Under the pieces are notes generated by a model. The model was given only the letters and a program-made list of their open reading frames with translations. It did no database searches and was not told the DNA's origin. From Welwitschia mirabilis (taxonomy: Eukaryota > Gnetophyta > Gnetopsida > Welwitschiales): a stretch of DNA of 43,142 nucleotides. Every line of letters begins with the position of its first letter. Position 1 is the first letter of the stretch. This document shows, piece after piece, positions 22,254 to 32,322 of the stretch. The translations under genes and the position numbers were made by a program. The stretch is from positions 92,687,419 to 92,730,560 of the forward strand of contig JBOZIK010000001.1 in assembly GCA_051453625.1 (NCBI GenBank), given 5' to 3'.

Positions 22254-22353
22254 NNNNNNNNNNNNNNNNNNNNNNNNNNNNNNNNNNNNNNNNNNNNNNN
22301 NNNNNNNNNNNNNNNNNNNNNNNNNNNNNNNNNNNNNNNNNNNNNNNNNNNNN
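22254..22353. other. assembly gap (100 N), probably hides a middle LTR
   Basis: Exactly 100 N, a usual placeholder for unknown length. The left flank stops near the gag start of the left unit. The right flank resumes inside the REFY ORF tail of the right unit, matching about 18048 of the left copy. The missing sequence should therefore include the right unit's 3' region and one LTR, about 2 kb or more. Confidence 0.85.
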
Positions 22354-22776
22354 GACTTCTTTGTCATTATCGTCATTATCATGGGTGGTGGAGGTTTGGT
22401 GGGTGTTGATGATGAGGAATTGAGGGGTGGAGTATGCCTCTTCTTAGAAGGGTATTATGATGTCTCACCAAGGACCTTAAAGACCTATCTCCTCATACGT
22501 TAATACATTTAAGAAGTGATAAAACTCCTAAAGAAACTAGTGATAGCAGTCTCTATGACAGTGGATGGTAGCTAAATAGATGAAAGTGATTCTACTTGAA
22601 TGAGATCTATGTAAGAAGGTGGAGGTGATGGTGGATGAATTGGAGGTGGAGAAGGTGCATGTGACAGTGAAGAGGATTTACATGATGATGGTGGCTATGT
22701 AGGATAGAAAAATGGAATCTTATGATGAGGATAATAAGAGATAAGAGGTGGAGCATTTGAGCTCTCAAACTCTACC

Positions 22777-23503
22777 NNNNNNNNNNNNNNNNNNNNNNNN
22801 NNNNNNNNNNNNNNNNNNNNNNNNNNNNNNNNNNNNNNNNNNNNNNNNNNNNNNNNNNNNNNNNNNNNNNNNNNNNNNNNNNNNNNNNNNNNNNNNNNNN
22901 NNNNNNNNNNNNNNNNNNNNNNNNNNNNNNNNNNNNNNNNNNNNNNNNNNNNNNNNNNNNNNNNNNNNNNNNNNNNNNNNNNNNNNNNNNNNNNNNNNNN
23001 NNNNNNNNNNNNNNNNNNNNNNNNNNNNNNNNNNNNNNNNNNNNNNNNNNNNNNNNNNNNNNNNNNNNNNNNNNNNNNNNNNNNNNNNNNNNNNNNNNNN
23101 NNNNNNNNNNNNNNNNNNNNNNNNNNNNNNNNNNNNNNNNNNNNNNNNNNNNNNNNNNNNNNNNNNNNNNNNNNNNNNNNNNNNNNNNNNNNNNNNNNNN
23201 NNNNNNNNNNNNNNNNNNNNNNNNNNNNNNNNNNNNNNNNNNNNNNNNNNNNNNNNNNNNNNNNNNNNNNNNNNNNNNNNNNNNNNNNNNNNNNNNNNNN
23301 NNNNNNNNNNNNNNNNNNNNNNNNNNNNNNNNNNNNNNNNNNNNNNNNNNNNNNNNNNNNNNNNNNNNNNNNNNNNNNNNNNNNNNNNNNNNNNNNNNNN
23401 NNNNNNNNNNNNNNNNNNNNNNNNNNNNNNNNNNNNNNNNNNNNNNNNNNNNNNNNNNNNNNNNNNNNNNNNNNNNNNNNNNNNNNNNNNNNNNNNNNNN
23501 NNN
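22777..23503. other. assembly gap (727 N)
   Basis: A sized gap inside the REFY ORF tail. The matching interval of the left copy, between about 18467 and 18533, is only some 67 bases. Confidence 0.99.
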
Positions 23504-23853
23504 TATGGGAGTCTGGTACTCTCCTTAAGACTGTGCCTCATCTCTAGAAGACTTCTCTAAAGACTCGCTATCTACTATCCTGCTTGAGTCATATCCTATG
23601 CCAAATGGAGTTGATGAGCCTGCTTCTTCCTCTACATCTGACTCCTCTTTTGACTTTGTTCATGTGGGAGTCCTCATGAATTCCCAACTCTCTACTAGTG
23701 CCTCACCTTCACTTATTGTGGATCAATCTTACCAATCATTTTTACAATTGCCTTCAGTCCCTTTTTTACTGAGGAAGAGCTATGAGTGGTAGTGGAAAAT
23801 GATCTCTGCATCTGTGGTGTCCTTCTGCTTATTCCCTCCCTTGGTGCCATGGG

Positions 23854-23923
23854 TTTTCTCTATTTCTCATTGAATTCTTCCAATGGTTTCTTTTGATGGA
23901 TGAGGTTAACCTATGGCACTGAC
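23854..23923. repeat. 70-bp block repeated across the 100-N gap, left
   Basis: TTTTCTCTATTTCTCATTGA to GGCACTGAC, repeated at 24024-24093 with a single mismatch. The left Copia copy has this block only once, so this is probably unmerged contig overlap. Confidence 0.9.
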
Positions 23924-24023
23924 NNNNNNNNNNNNNNNNNNNNNNNNNNNNNNNNNNNNNNNNNNNNNNNNNNNNNNNNNNNNNNNNNNNNNNNNNNNNN
24001 NNNNNNNNNNNNNNNNNNNNNNN
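23924..24023. other. assembly gap (100 N)
   Basis: Placeholder gap flanked by a 70-bp duplication. It is probably not a real interval. Confidence 0.99.
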
Positions 24024-24093
24024 TTTTCTCTATTTCTCATTGAATTCTGCCAATGGTTTCTTTTGATGGATGAGGTTAACCTATGGCACTGAC
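24024..24093. repeat. 70-bp block repeated across the 100-N gap, right
   Basis: Second copy of the block at 23854-23923, one base different (TTCTGCC versus TTCTTCC). Confidence 0.9.
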
Positions 24094-24815
24094 ATATCTG
24101 CACTACTAATGATTAGGTTGGTAAGACATGGATGGCCCAAAGTCTATCCCATGTAAAATAAAGAAATTATATCTATACATAAAACAAAACCCAAATATAT
24201 TTGAGAACCTGTGAGTAATGAAGGTTTGCATGGGTTTGTAATAGCTGTAACTGCCTATTCTAACTAAAATTTTGTAAAATGTTATCAAACTAAGAATAGA
24301 GGCATCGAGCATCATGTCTTTTCTCTCAATTTCTTTAACAAAATGCATTCTACTGTGCCCAAATAAAATATTTCTCATTTGACCCTAAGACATATTGACA
24401 ATTCTAGAATTAAATATTTCTCTAGTGTAATATTTATATCATCTATGCTAAGCAACGAATTGATAAAATTGGGATTAATATGTAAGTTTGTACCTCTAAC
24501 CTAAGTTTGAGATGCACTAGTGCTATCATTAATTTCATTAATGTTTGCATAAAACTCTCTTATCACTAGATTAGGCATGGGCTGAACAAGTTGAACTATT
24601 ATTTTCCAACCGAGACGAATGACATAACTCATCAGTTATTTTCTATGCCTCTTTTGAAAACCAAGAGTTCTTTTTGCAATGATTAGGTTTCTTGACCAAG
24701 CCCTGAATCTTTTCTCTATTGACTCGTGATAGAACTGAGGTTCATACTATGATATGGTTCATTTTTAGGCTTGTTCTTTATCTCTTGAAGTTCTTGCTAC
24801 CTTTCTTCTTGTCAT

Positions 24816-25522
24816 TTTTTTTACAAAATAGAACTAGAAACTAATAAAAAATCAAATGAAATGTAAGAAACTATGGAAAAATTTGCACTTATTGAAAAAA
24901 AGCTCTAGTCTTACTTGCTATTAAGATTTATTAAAAATACAAAAATTCTAGCTAGAGAAATCTAAGAAAATCAGGTCTAGAAAATCATCTAAGAGTAACA
25001 TGTATTAAGTGAAGACTTGAAAATGAGATTTGATGGTTCCTTTAGCTATGAAAAAGAGTTATAACCCTAACTTTTTATGCATTCTTATTTTCACAATATT
25101 ATAGTCAAGATGTCTACAAATTTCAAGATGTCTTAAACACAGAAAGTAGATGTCTACAAATTTTAAGATGTCTATTGTTAAAACATTTCTAGTATATTTT
25201 CCTACTGCCAAGATATATATATAAATTAAGACAACTAATTTCAGAATTTAGAATGGCATATTTGCCCTTTTAAGACTTCTGTAAAAGTTTAAGATGTCTT
25301 ATTTCATAATATATAAATTTTAAGATGTCTCTTCATCTACAATAAGATTTCTAGATTTTTTGAAAAAAATCTACAGTTATTGTAACCATAAGAATAACAC
25401 TTTAAGAAGCTAAAAATCACACACATAATTTAACTTTTAACTATACAACTACATCTAATCATAATTTCAACTCGTAAGATAAATGCAATGGAGTTGAGAT
25501 GTTAAGGCTGTTACTTATTTAC
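24816..25522. repeat. spacer with iterated AAGATGTCT motif, right copy
   Basis: Non-coding spacer between gag and the REFY ORF. At 25105-25175 four GATGTCT words occur about 18-22 bases apart, alternating with ACAAATTT(C/T)AA. More are at about 25290 and 25322. Similar words occur in the LTRs. Confidence 0.75.
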
Positions 25523-27450
25523 TTACCTGATTGGATAAGGCCCAATCTTTAAGTTCCTATATGAATTACTGTATCCTTCATTACCTTGAGATTTTGCAGT
25601 CTTATTGATAAATAGATCATTATTGCAATGTGTTGTAGCATCATTTTTATGCCTTGAGTATCTACTAACAATGTGAAAATCATGCTCCTTCTTGGTTCTA
25701 AAATCTAATTTGGCTTTTGGTATCCATACTTTCCTTGGTCTATCCTGCACAAAATGATGTACCAATCTACCATGCCTCTTGGAATTATTAGTATAGTATC
25801 CATATTTAAATTTTATTGAACATCTATATTGATAATGGTCTCTACAATGACAAAAATAGCAAATGGTACTACTTGTAGATGCCAAAAGCTCATACCTTAG
25901 CTTATAATTCCATATTTCGAACAGAGATGCTAAAGTTCCAGTTGTAGCTTTATTGTGTCTTAAGCCACTCTTGTCATTTGTATTTTTACTTTACCCAAGC
26001 ATGATATTTAAGGTTTCTTTACCTTGTGTAAATTTTTTAATGATTTTCTTTAAAGCTAAAAGTTCCCATCTTACATTCTCCAAAACACATGTTATTCTAC
26101 CAACCTCAACTTTAAGAGTTGAGTTTTTAGTGGATAATTTACTGCAAGTATTTTTTTCTTGTTCATATGCACATTCATGAATATTAATAAATTTTTTATC
26201 TTTGTACATAATTTTTGTAAATTAATCAACTCCTCAGAAATTAAATCATATTTTTATTGAATACTCATACCTTTGTCATCCTTAGTATCTGAATCATATT
26301 CCTCTTCTGAATTATTGCATTTATCTTGAGTGTGTGCTATAGCTATGTATGAAGGATGTGCTTTCTGATTGTTTGATGCTTCATCTTCTATAGCCTTATC
26401 ATCTTTATCCCATCCAATAAAGAATGATTTCTTCCTTTTGAGCTTCTTCTTTTGTTCCTCTTCCTACAATCTATTAGTACTAGGACATTCTGACGTAATA
26501 TGTCCTCCTTCTCCACATACCCAACATTCTATTTTTAAAACATTTGAGCAAAAAGTATTATTAGATGCCTTTCCTTTAGTCTTACCTTTTTTTTAAAATC
26601 TGGATAACCTTTTGAGCTCATCTCTTCTATTATACTTGCATGAAAGTAGTCCTTTTACTCTTTTTGTAATGAACGCTAGTTCCTCATCTTCATCATCAGA
26701 TTTATATTTTTCCTGCTCTTCTTTTACCTTTTCCTTTGATCTTTTATTTGTGCTTTGTCTTGTCTTAAGTATAATGAATTTCTTTTTTAAGGCTTCATCT
26801 TGAATGAGATTCATTTCGTAAACTATAAGAACACTTTGTAGTTCTTCTATCTTCATTGTGTTGAAATCTTTAGATTCTTTCATAGCTATGGTCTTTGGCC
26901 TATAATCAAGGGTTAGTGATCTAACAACCCTTTAAATTAACTTTGCTTCTAGAAGATCTTTTCCAGTGCCATGTATTGCATTCAAAATGGTTGAAACTCT
27001 AGTAAAGTACTTGTAAACCCTTTCTTCTTAGTTCATCTTGAGATTCTTAAATTGATTTGTTCAAATATGAAGCTTAGATTATTTCACAATAGATGAAAAT
27101 TCCAAATTTCTTGTGTCATATTGTATCCTGCTGTTCTATTGAACTCTTCTATAGATAAATCTGAATAAAGTGCATTCTTAGCTTTAAAGTCATACATAAA
27201 AGCAACTTTTTCTTTGTTTTTCTAATCTTTCCTTTTGTTGATCTGAGTGATAGTATTACCTATAGCATTTATAATTATCTCCATGGGGTTTGTGTAACCT
27301 TCTTCTATTCCCTACCATACTTGAAACTCAAAATGCTATAAGTACACCTACATCCTCATCTTCCAATAGGCATAGTTTGTTCTATCGAAGAGTGAAGGTC
27401 TGACAGATGGCACTATTCCATGTTTACTTAAGGAAGTTATTCCTTTTCAT
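25523..27450 (-). pseudogene. Copia gag, right copy, two zinc knuckles
   Basis: A minus-strand gag of UBN2-like plant Copia type. Near the N-terminus: IVPSVRPSLFDRTNYAYWK (about 27410-27355). The central part is alpha-helical and charged, with 96 codons open at 26883-26593. The first CCHC knuckle is intact, CWVCGEGGHITSEC (26526-26485). A Lys/Glu-rich linker follows. The second knuckle is CYFCHCRDHYQYRC (25861-25820), then RPRKVWIPK, the usual landmark just before the Copia protease. Here no protease follows: the frame ends near 25523 in GPYPIR and non-coding spacer begins. Stops and shifts interrupt the first half. The product would have packaged element RNA. Confidence 0.88.
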
Positions 27451-27458
27451 GAGTACTA

Positions 27459-27469
27459 CTCTGATACCA
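27459..27469 (-). promoter_or_regulatory. primer-binding site, initiator-Met tRNA
   Basis: The minus strand reads TGGTATCAGAG, complementary to the 3' end of plant initiator-Met tRNA, two bases (AA) after the LTR end. It is the standard Copia primer site and proves the direction of the element. All 11 bases are preserved. Confidence 0.92.
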
Positions 27470-27471
27470 TT

Positions 27472-28923
27472 TGAGAATTGATTTGAACTCAAAGAGGAAG
27501 AGTGAATGAGTTTCATCCAATAAAAATTAAAACTAATAACACAACAGTATGAATATACACAATCAAAATACCTTATCAAATAATGTGATTTTCCAACATA
27601 GGTAGGTCCACACACAGAGCATAGATTTTACTTACATCTCTGGATATTCTTGACCTATAAGAAAATAGTGGGTTTTTGGCATACCACCAATCTTATAATA
27701 AGTGAGGATCTTCTCGTAAGGCAGCACTTTCTTCCCCTGAAGGGAATAGTGGTTTTCACATACATATCATAAACCTTTACAACAGTGAAAGTTCCCTCGC
27801 AAGGTGGCACTCTGTTCCCATCAAGGAAATTGTGGTTTTTGCAGGTACACTATAAACCTTTATAATAGTGAGAGTCTCATCATAACTTAGCACTCTCTCC
27901 TTGTCAAGGGAATAATGGTTTTATCTCTAACCAACAACCTTACATTCAACATGTACATGAAAGCACAATAACAATTGCACAATCCTACAAGGATTACCTT
28001 ATAAAGTATTTGATATTTAAGAAATGGAATCTACAATAATATTTAATAATAAGATAGTCCACAATGAATAACCAAAATGCAATACAACAACAAGATTGAA
28101 TATTTTCTTTGAAGATTTAAGATCTTTGAAGTTGTTATTGCCATCATGAGTCTAGAAGGAGGAAGATGATAGAAATGAAGATCCAAATCCAAGAGATAGA
28201 ACAATGTTAGCACCTTGCCAATGAATCCTTTAATTTTCTGATGAGAGGTTTCCTTAACTTATGTTTTTGAAGATATTTATATTTGATTTATTTAATGAAG
28301 TATTAAAAAAGTTCTTCTTTATTTCATGACATCAAGGCTTTGTAACAACGAAGAAGATCTAGATATTTGAGCTTGATAGGTAGCCATTTAATTCTACAAC
28401 CACCATGCAATGAGTAGTTAATGTCTATGTTTTGGGTGCATACATTTATTTTTAATCAACATGAACTTTAATTTAAGATGTCTTGAATTTTTTAGATGTC
28501 TTCACTCTAGGTGTCTTCACTTTTATAGATGTATTGAGTTAACTTATCTAGATTCTGATGAATTTTACACTATAGTATCCTTGGACCTTTGTGATCATAA
28601 ATCCTTAATGTATAATTTATTGCTTATTTAAAATATAAGATATTACTCAAAATCCAATTTACTCTATTATTTGTTTTAGTTTAGTACATTCAAAACATCT
28701 TCACTTTTCCATACGTCTTCATTTAAGCTGTCTTCAATTTCTTAGACATTTTTTAGACATATGATTTTGAAGTTTAGCCTTTAATCCTTTTCATAAGATG
28801 TAGTCTTTGAAAGATTCATCATGATTAAGTTTTTATCAAGTTTTGATATTCCTATAATGGCCTGTCTACATAATGATGCAAAATATTTAATAAGTAAAAT
28901 CATCAAAACTAAATTTTCCAATA
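27472..28923 (-). repeat. Copia 5' LTR
   Basis: On the minus strand it starts TATTGGAAAATTTAG at 28923 (TG mutated to TA) and ends CTCA at 27472, next to the primer-binding site. It pairs with 15819-17262. It contains the same 82-83 bp tandem repeat (about 27666-27912) and AAGATGTCT words near 28478 and 28496. Confidence 0.87.
27666..27912. repeat. 82-83 bp tandem repeat inside the 5' LTR
   Basis: Counterpart of the array at 16008-16265: units share AGTGGTTTT, TAAACCTTTA and AGTGAGAGTCT words with more substitutions. Confidence 0.8.
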
Positions 28924-28928
28924 AACAC
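28924..28928. repeat. target-site duplication, right (AACAC)
   Basis: Five bases directly outside the right LTR. Partner of AATAC at 15814-15818. Confidence 0.65.
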
Positions 28929-29417
28929 TTATCATATTCAACTTATATAAGCTTTTTTTTCTTTTTTACCTTCTTTTTTAAGATTAAATGGAAAGCATCC
29001 TAACTTATGTAACTCTATAAGATATGACAATCACTTAACATTATATATACTACAAGTAATCAATCATGCGATACTTGCTACTGGTAATAAAATTGAGCAA
29101 CAAAATCTCATTTGATAGATCATTGGGCATAAGATGAGCATCTAGAAAATTGAATTAAAAAAGCTACATAAATGGATTCTACAACTAGTGTAGGATTTTC
29201 TAGGTACATGTTATTAACATCAAATGTAGTTATTTTAGATGTATTAGAAATTAAATGGTGGAATAAAAATAATTCATTCTTTAAAATTCTTTCATTAGTT
29301 TCTAAAAGTTTTCTTAAACATTTATATTTGTTAGGAGTCTTATTTAGATATTTAATTCTAAAATTTAAAATTTTCAAGATTTTGTAAATATTTAGTTTTT
29401 CTAATATCCAAGCAAAG
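28929..29417. other. unassigned AT-rich sequence
   Basis: The minus strand has an open frame of 121 codons (29485-29120) with an ordinary but unrecognised composition, rich in Ile, Leu, Asn and Lys. It may be chance or a retroelement remnant. No motif supports it as a gene. Confidence 0.3.
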
Positions 29418-29664
29418 TAGAATGTGATCATTTCATGTATGAAATTGATGAGTATGGATGTTGCCCTCTTAAAACTCTCTACCATGAAGCCAAATATAAA
29501 AGATTCATGTTTGCATTCATCTTAACCTAAAAGAGTAATTTGGATATAATTATAGTCTGTGAGATTTTAAATACTTTTTCAAATATGTTATTTATTTAAG
29601 TATTTTTTATATATGGATTTTTTAATTTAAAAACAACAATAACCAAAATATATATTAGTAAGTA
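29418..29664. repeat. 247-bp dispersed repeat, copy 1
   Basis: Nearly identical to 38993-39239, same orientation, same length, with about ten visible differences. That is far less than between other repeats in the window. It contains TAGAATGTGATCATTTC at the left and CCAAAATATATATTAGTAAG at the right. No ORF; family unknown. Confidence 0.9.
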
Positions 29665-31059
29665 GTAATTATAGACAAAGGGATAGAAGCACCCCCCAAT
29701 GAATAACTATAAAAAAGGAATTGTAACATAACTAGACTACAAGACATGGTCATAGGTGATAGTACCCTTGCCCTATGCCTGAGACTATTAAATAAGAGAA
29801 TGAAAATACTAAGATGAATCTAAAAAGTAGAAGATTAATATTCCTTGTAACTTGAGAATAAGTCACTAGGGTGGTGTTGAACCAGGAACCTGCTCATCTC
29901 ATTTACCAAGATCTCAAAAGCCTAGTTTACTTCTTTCAACTCCTTTATCCCTACTTTATTCTTGTCTAGATGGAGTCTTAATGCCTTCTTCTAAAAGCTT
30001 ATTTTAATCATGCTTAGTGATGCCCTGTGAGTGTAATAAGAATAAAAAAGGGACATTTTTGCATCCCTTAAATTCTAGCATACATGACCTCCCTTCTTGC
30101 TTATTCCATATCAATGTCTTCATGCCCAGTCTAATGTTCTTGCTTTACCTTAGTGTCTATTTAGGTTTATGGATCTACCTCCTTACTTGACTTAGGAATT
30201 TCCAACTCCTCGGGATGAGTCCTCTCTGGAGAATGCTTGGTCTAGCCCTGTTCGAGTGAGATCTACTCCTTTTCCTACTTTGTAGGTTTTTGATTTTCTT
30301 TGGGAGCTAAAACCATCTCTACTTGATCATGAGTTTCTTCTACTAGGGGCATAGATATATCTCTCTAAATCTAAATGGGATTTAGCTTGTTCCCCTATTC
30401 TTGTTGAGGAATTTTAGCATTCTTGGTCTTTTTCTTCTTTTTTCAACTTGGCTACTGAGCCTCTTCCATTGCCTTGTGTCTTGGAGAAGGGAAAGAGGCC
30501 TCCCTTCTCATCCTAGAGTCTCTTGCAGCTCTTCAAATAAACATAATAAGACTAGAATGTCAAGTGGTATCTTTCCTTTTGAAGGATTGAATAAAGAAGT
30601 GAGAGAGGTTGATGTGGTGTCCTTGATATAAGTCCTTAAGAATAATGAAATGTAACCTAGTAAGTTTTAAGTAATAACTTGATTAAATGAAGTACTTGTC
30701 AACTAAATTAGCCCTTATATACCAAGAGATAGAATCACTTTCCTGTTAATGTGGCCATTAAAGAATTTGGAGATTCCATCTAGGAAGAAGTAAAAGACCT
30801 TCCTTTGCCCTTTACAATTGAGGAAAACCTTTTCCCCTTCCACTGGAATATCTAGTAGATGGACAAGTGCTTCTTCAATAATCTTAATAGAAATTCTTTT
30901 GAAGGTATTTTTGTATCTTTTCCTACATCTATAGAAGTGGGTGATATCAATATCTAGCCCTTCCTTCAAGTTATGCAGCAAGGTTTTCCATCTCAGTACT
31001 TACATCTTACTCCAAAGCTCAGGGAATTCCTTGAAGAGGCTTGGATTTACTAGCTGCAT
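29665..31059 (-). other. unrecognised retroelement-like ORF remnant downstream of LINE-A
   Basis: The minus-strand frame reads openly from about 31050 to 30715: an ELWSK word, then LLHNLKEGLDIDITHFYRC and IIEEALVHLLDIPVEGEKVF, with an 88-codon uninterrupted part at 30981-30715. Downstream (30640-29900) it becomes Lys/Arg/Ser-rich and broken by stops. The 'EEAL..LL.IP..G' pattern is seen in plant transposon-associated proteins, but the match is weak. It lies directly 3' of LINE-A on the same strand. It could be a third LINE ORF, part of another element, or a neighbour by chance. Function unknown. Confidence 0.35.
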
Positions 31060-31799
31060 AAATGTTTAAGTGGTACCATTAAATCCTCCTAGTTGTATTA
31101 ATAGGGATGAAGGAGTAACGTTATTGAAAATTATGTCCTTTCAAGTACACCAAATCTACTAAAATATCAACCAAATTTCATTCAACTCCCATCTCGTAGT
31201 CTCTTATCTTATCATATAGTAACTTATCATTAATTCTAATAAGCTTGTACTCCATTTATGAAAGAGATAGTTATTATATTCCTAATGTGAGTAGTAGATC
31301 ATGAATGTAGGGGAAACTTACATGCCTCATTTGATGATCTGAACTCTTATTAAGAGCCTGTTATGATCTTTAAGATAATAAAAAATCTTAATATTATTAG
31401 GGATTTATTCCTACTAGAATCTTTTCCTTACTTCATCTCTATCATATTTCTTGATTATGATAGATTTTACTATGTAGTTACTGACCATGCCTAAATTAAT
31501 CAATTCTCTTTTAGTTCTTAATAAATGCTTCTAGAGGTATGACTCACTTACGCTTATTGTCCATGATAGGTATTTGTTATTATTTAGGTTACTCTAAGAT
31601 TGGCCTCCAGTAAGTAGTCTCTTGATTATTTTATAAGCTATCGTAAGTAAGTAGTCTTTAGGTTTATAAATTCTCTAGTTGCTTACATCTCTAGGTCGAG
31701 TAATTAGGTCCTATTCTTAGAGGTGGATGTGGCTTTTATCCTTACCTCTAAGACCAGATGAAGTCCTTTAGATCCTGTTGATTTTTTTAATTATGAACT

Positions 31800-31864
31800 T
31801 GGGGTGGGGACAAGGGGGGAGGGGGTTGGGGAGAGGGGGGGGGGGGGGGGGGGGGGGAGGGGGA
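31800..31864. repeat. G-rich simple repeat
   Basis: About 65 bases almost entirely G on the plus strand, including an uninterrupted run of some 20 G near 31838-31857. It sits inside the LINE-A RT region, with several GGGG blocks able to form a G-quadruplex. It is conspicuous in a region of about 30% GC. Confidence 0.95.
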
Positions 31865-32254
31865 GCAATAACAGAGTCTATATATCTGAATGAAGCAATT
31901 AAACATGTGTTTGCTAAGATGATATTGGATTTTGAGAAGAGAAACTTATTTAACTAACTATGACATTTCCTCTAAATTTTTTAAGATAAAGCTATACGTT
32001 AATGATTTATACCAGTTTCTAAGAGGAATTCCTAGGTATATATCCCATAGATATCCTAATTTGGTTCTAAGATTCTGATGATATTACTCCTCTTCCTAAT
32101 GCTTTTGTCAATGATGTGTATTATGGATTTGTTCTAGGTAGTCTTGAGTTCTATGGCCTTGGCAAAAAGGTTTATTATATTTTTGATGGCTCCAGCTTAT
32201 TGAATAAAGGCTTAAATCATAATAATAGTATTCTCTACATAGTAATTATTAATG

Positions 32255-32322
32255 AATACCTAGCTTCTTATTTTTATCCATGAGAATTAATACCTAGCTT
32301 CTTATTTTTATCCATGAGAATT
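32255..32322. repeat. perfect 34-bp tandem duplication
   Basis: AATACCTAGCTTCTTATTTT and the following 14 bases occur at 32255-32288 and again at 32289-32322 without any difference. It lies just 5' on the plus strand of the C-to-T-riddled RT sequence, beside the catalytic box of LINE-A. Confidence 0.93.

Larger units (their letters stand above)
22354..24815 (-). pseudogene. Copia REFY-domain ORF, right copy, better preserved
   Basis: The minus-strand ORF opens at ATG 24815-24813 with the basic start MTRRKVARTSRDKEQA. REFYANI is clear at 24560-24540, and VRGTNLHINPNFINSLL follows at about 24500. This is the spacing expected of the plant 'putative plant transposon protein' domain. A 90-codon open stretch (24378-24106) covers its C-terminal part. 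After the 100-N gap come MAPREGISRRTPQMQRSF (about 23850) and a Ser-rich segment. After the 727-N gap lies a Pro-rich tail with SPPPIHPPSPPPS (about 22640) and STPTKPPPP (about 22385). It lies downstream of gag in place of pol. Stops show it is no longer functional. The family assignment is by eye. Confidence 0.6.
15814..28928 (-). mobile_element. Copia-type LTR array, two internal regions, no pol
   Basis: Two LTRs of about 1.45 kb (15819-17262 and 27472-28923) in the same orientation bound the block. Immediate flanks are AATAC on the left and AACAC on the right, a 5-bp target duplication with one C/T change. Between them lie two related internal regions (17263-22253 and 22354-27471), each with gag, spacer and a REFY-domain ORF in the same order. 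A 100-N gap sits where a middle LTR would be expected. The primer-binding site next to the right LTR fits initiator-Met tRNA, and an AG-rich tract adjoins the left LTR, so the element reads on the minus strand. The gap-free left unit contains no protease, integrase, RT or RNase H, so it must have been mobilised by another element. Confidence 0.85.

Noticed and set aside
22748-23560. Frames of 258-270 codons across 22777-23503
   Set aside because: Same reason: they run through 727 N. The real content is the REFY ORF tail on the minus strand.
15814-28928. A single ordinary 13-kb Copia element
   Set aside because: The internal region is present twice in the same order, and two gag N-termini are found, so one plain element cannot explain it.
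31800-31864. Telomeric or interstitial telomere repeat
   Set aside because: There is no TTTAGGG or similar unit, only irregular G runs.
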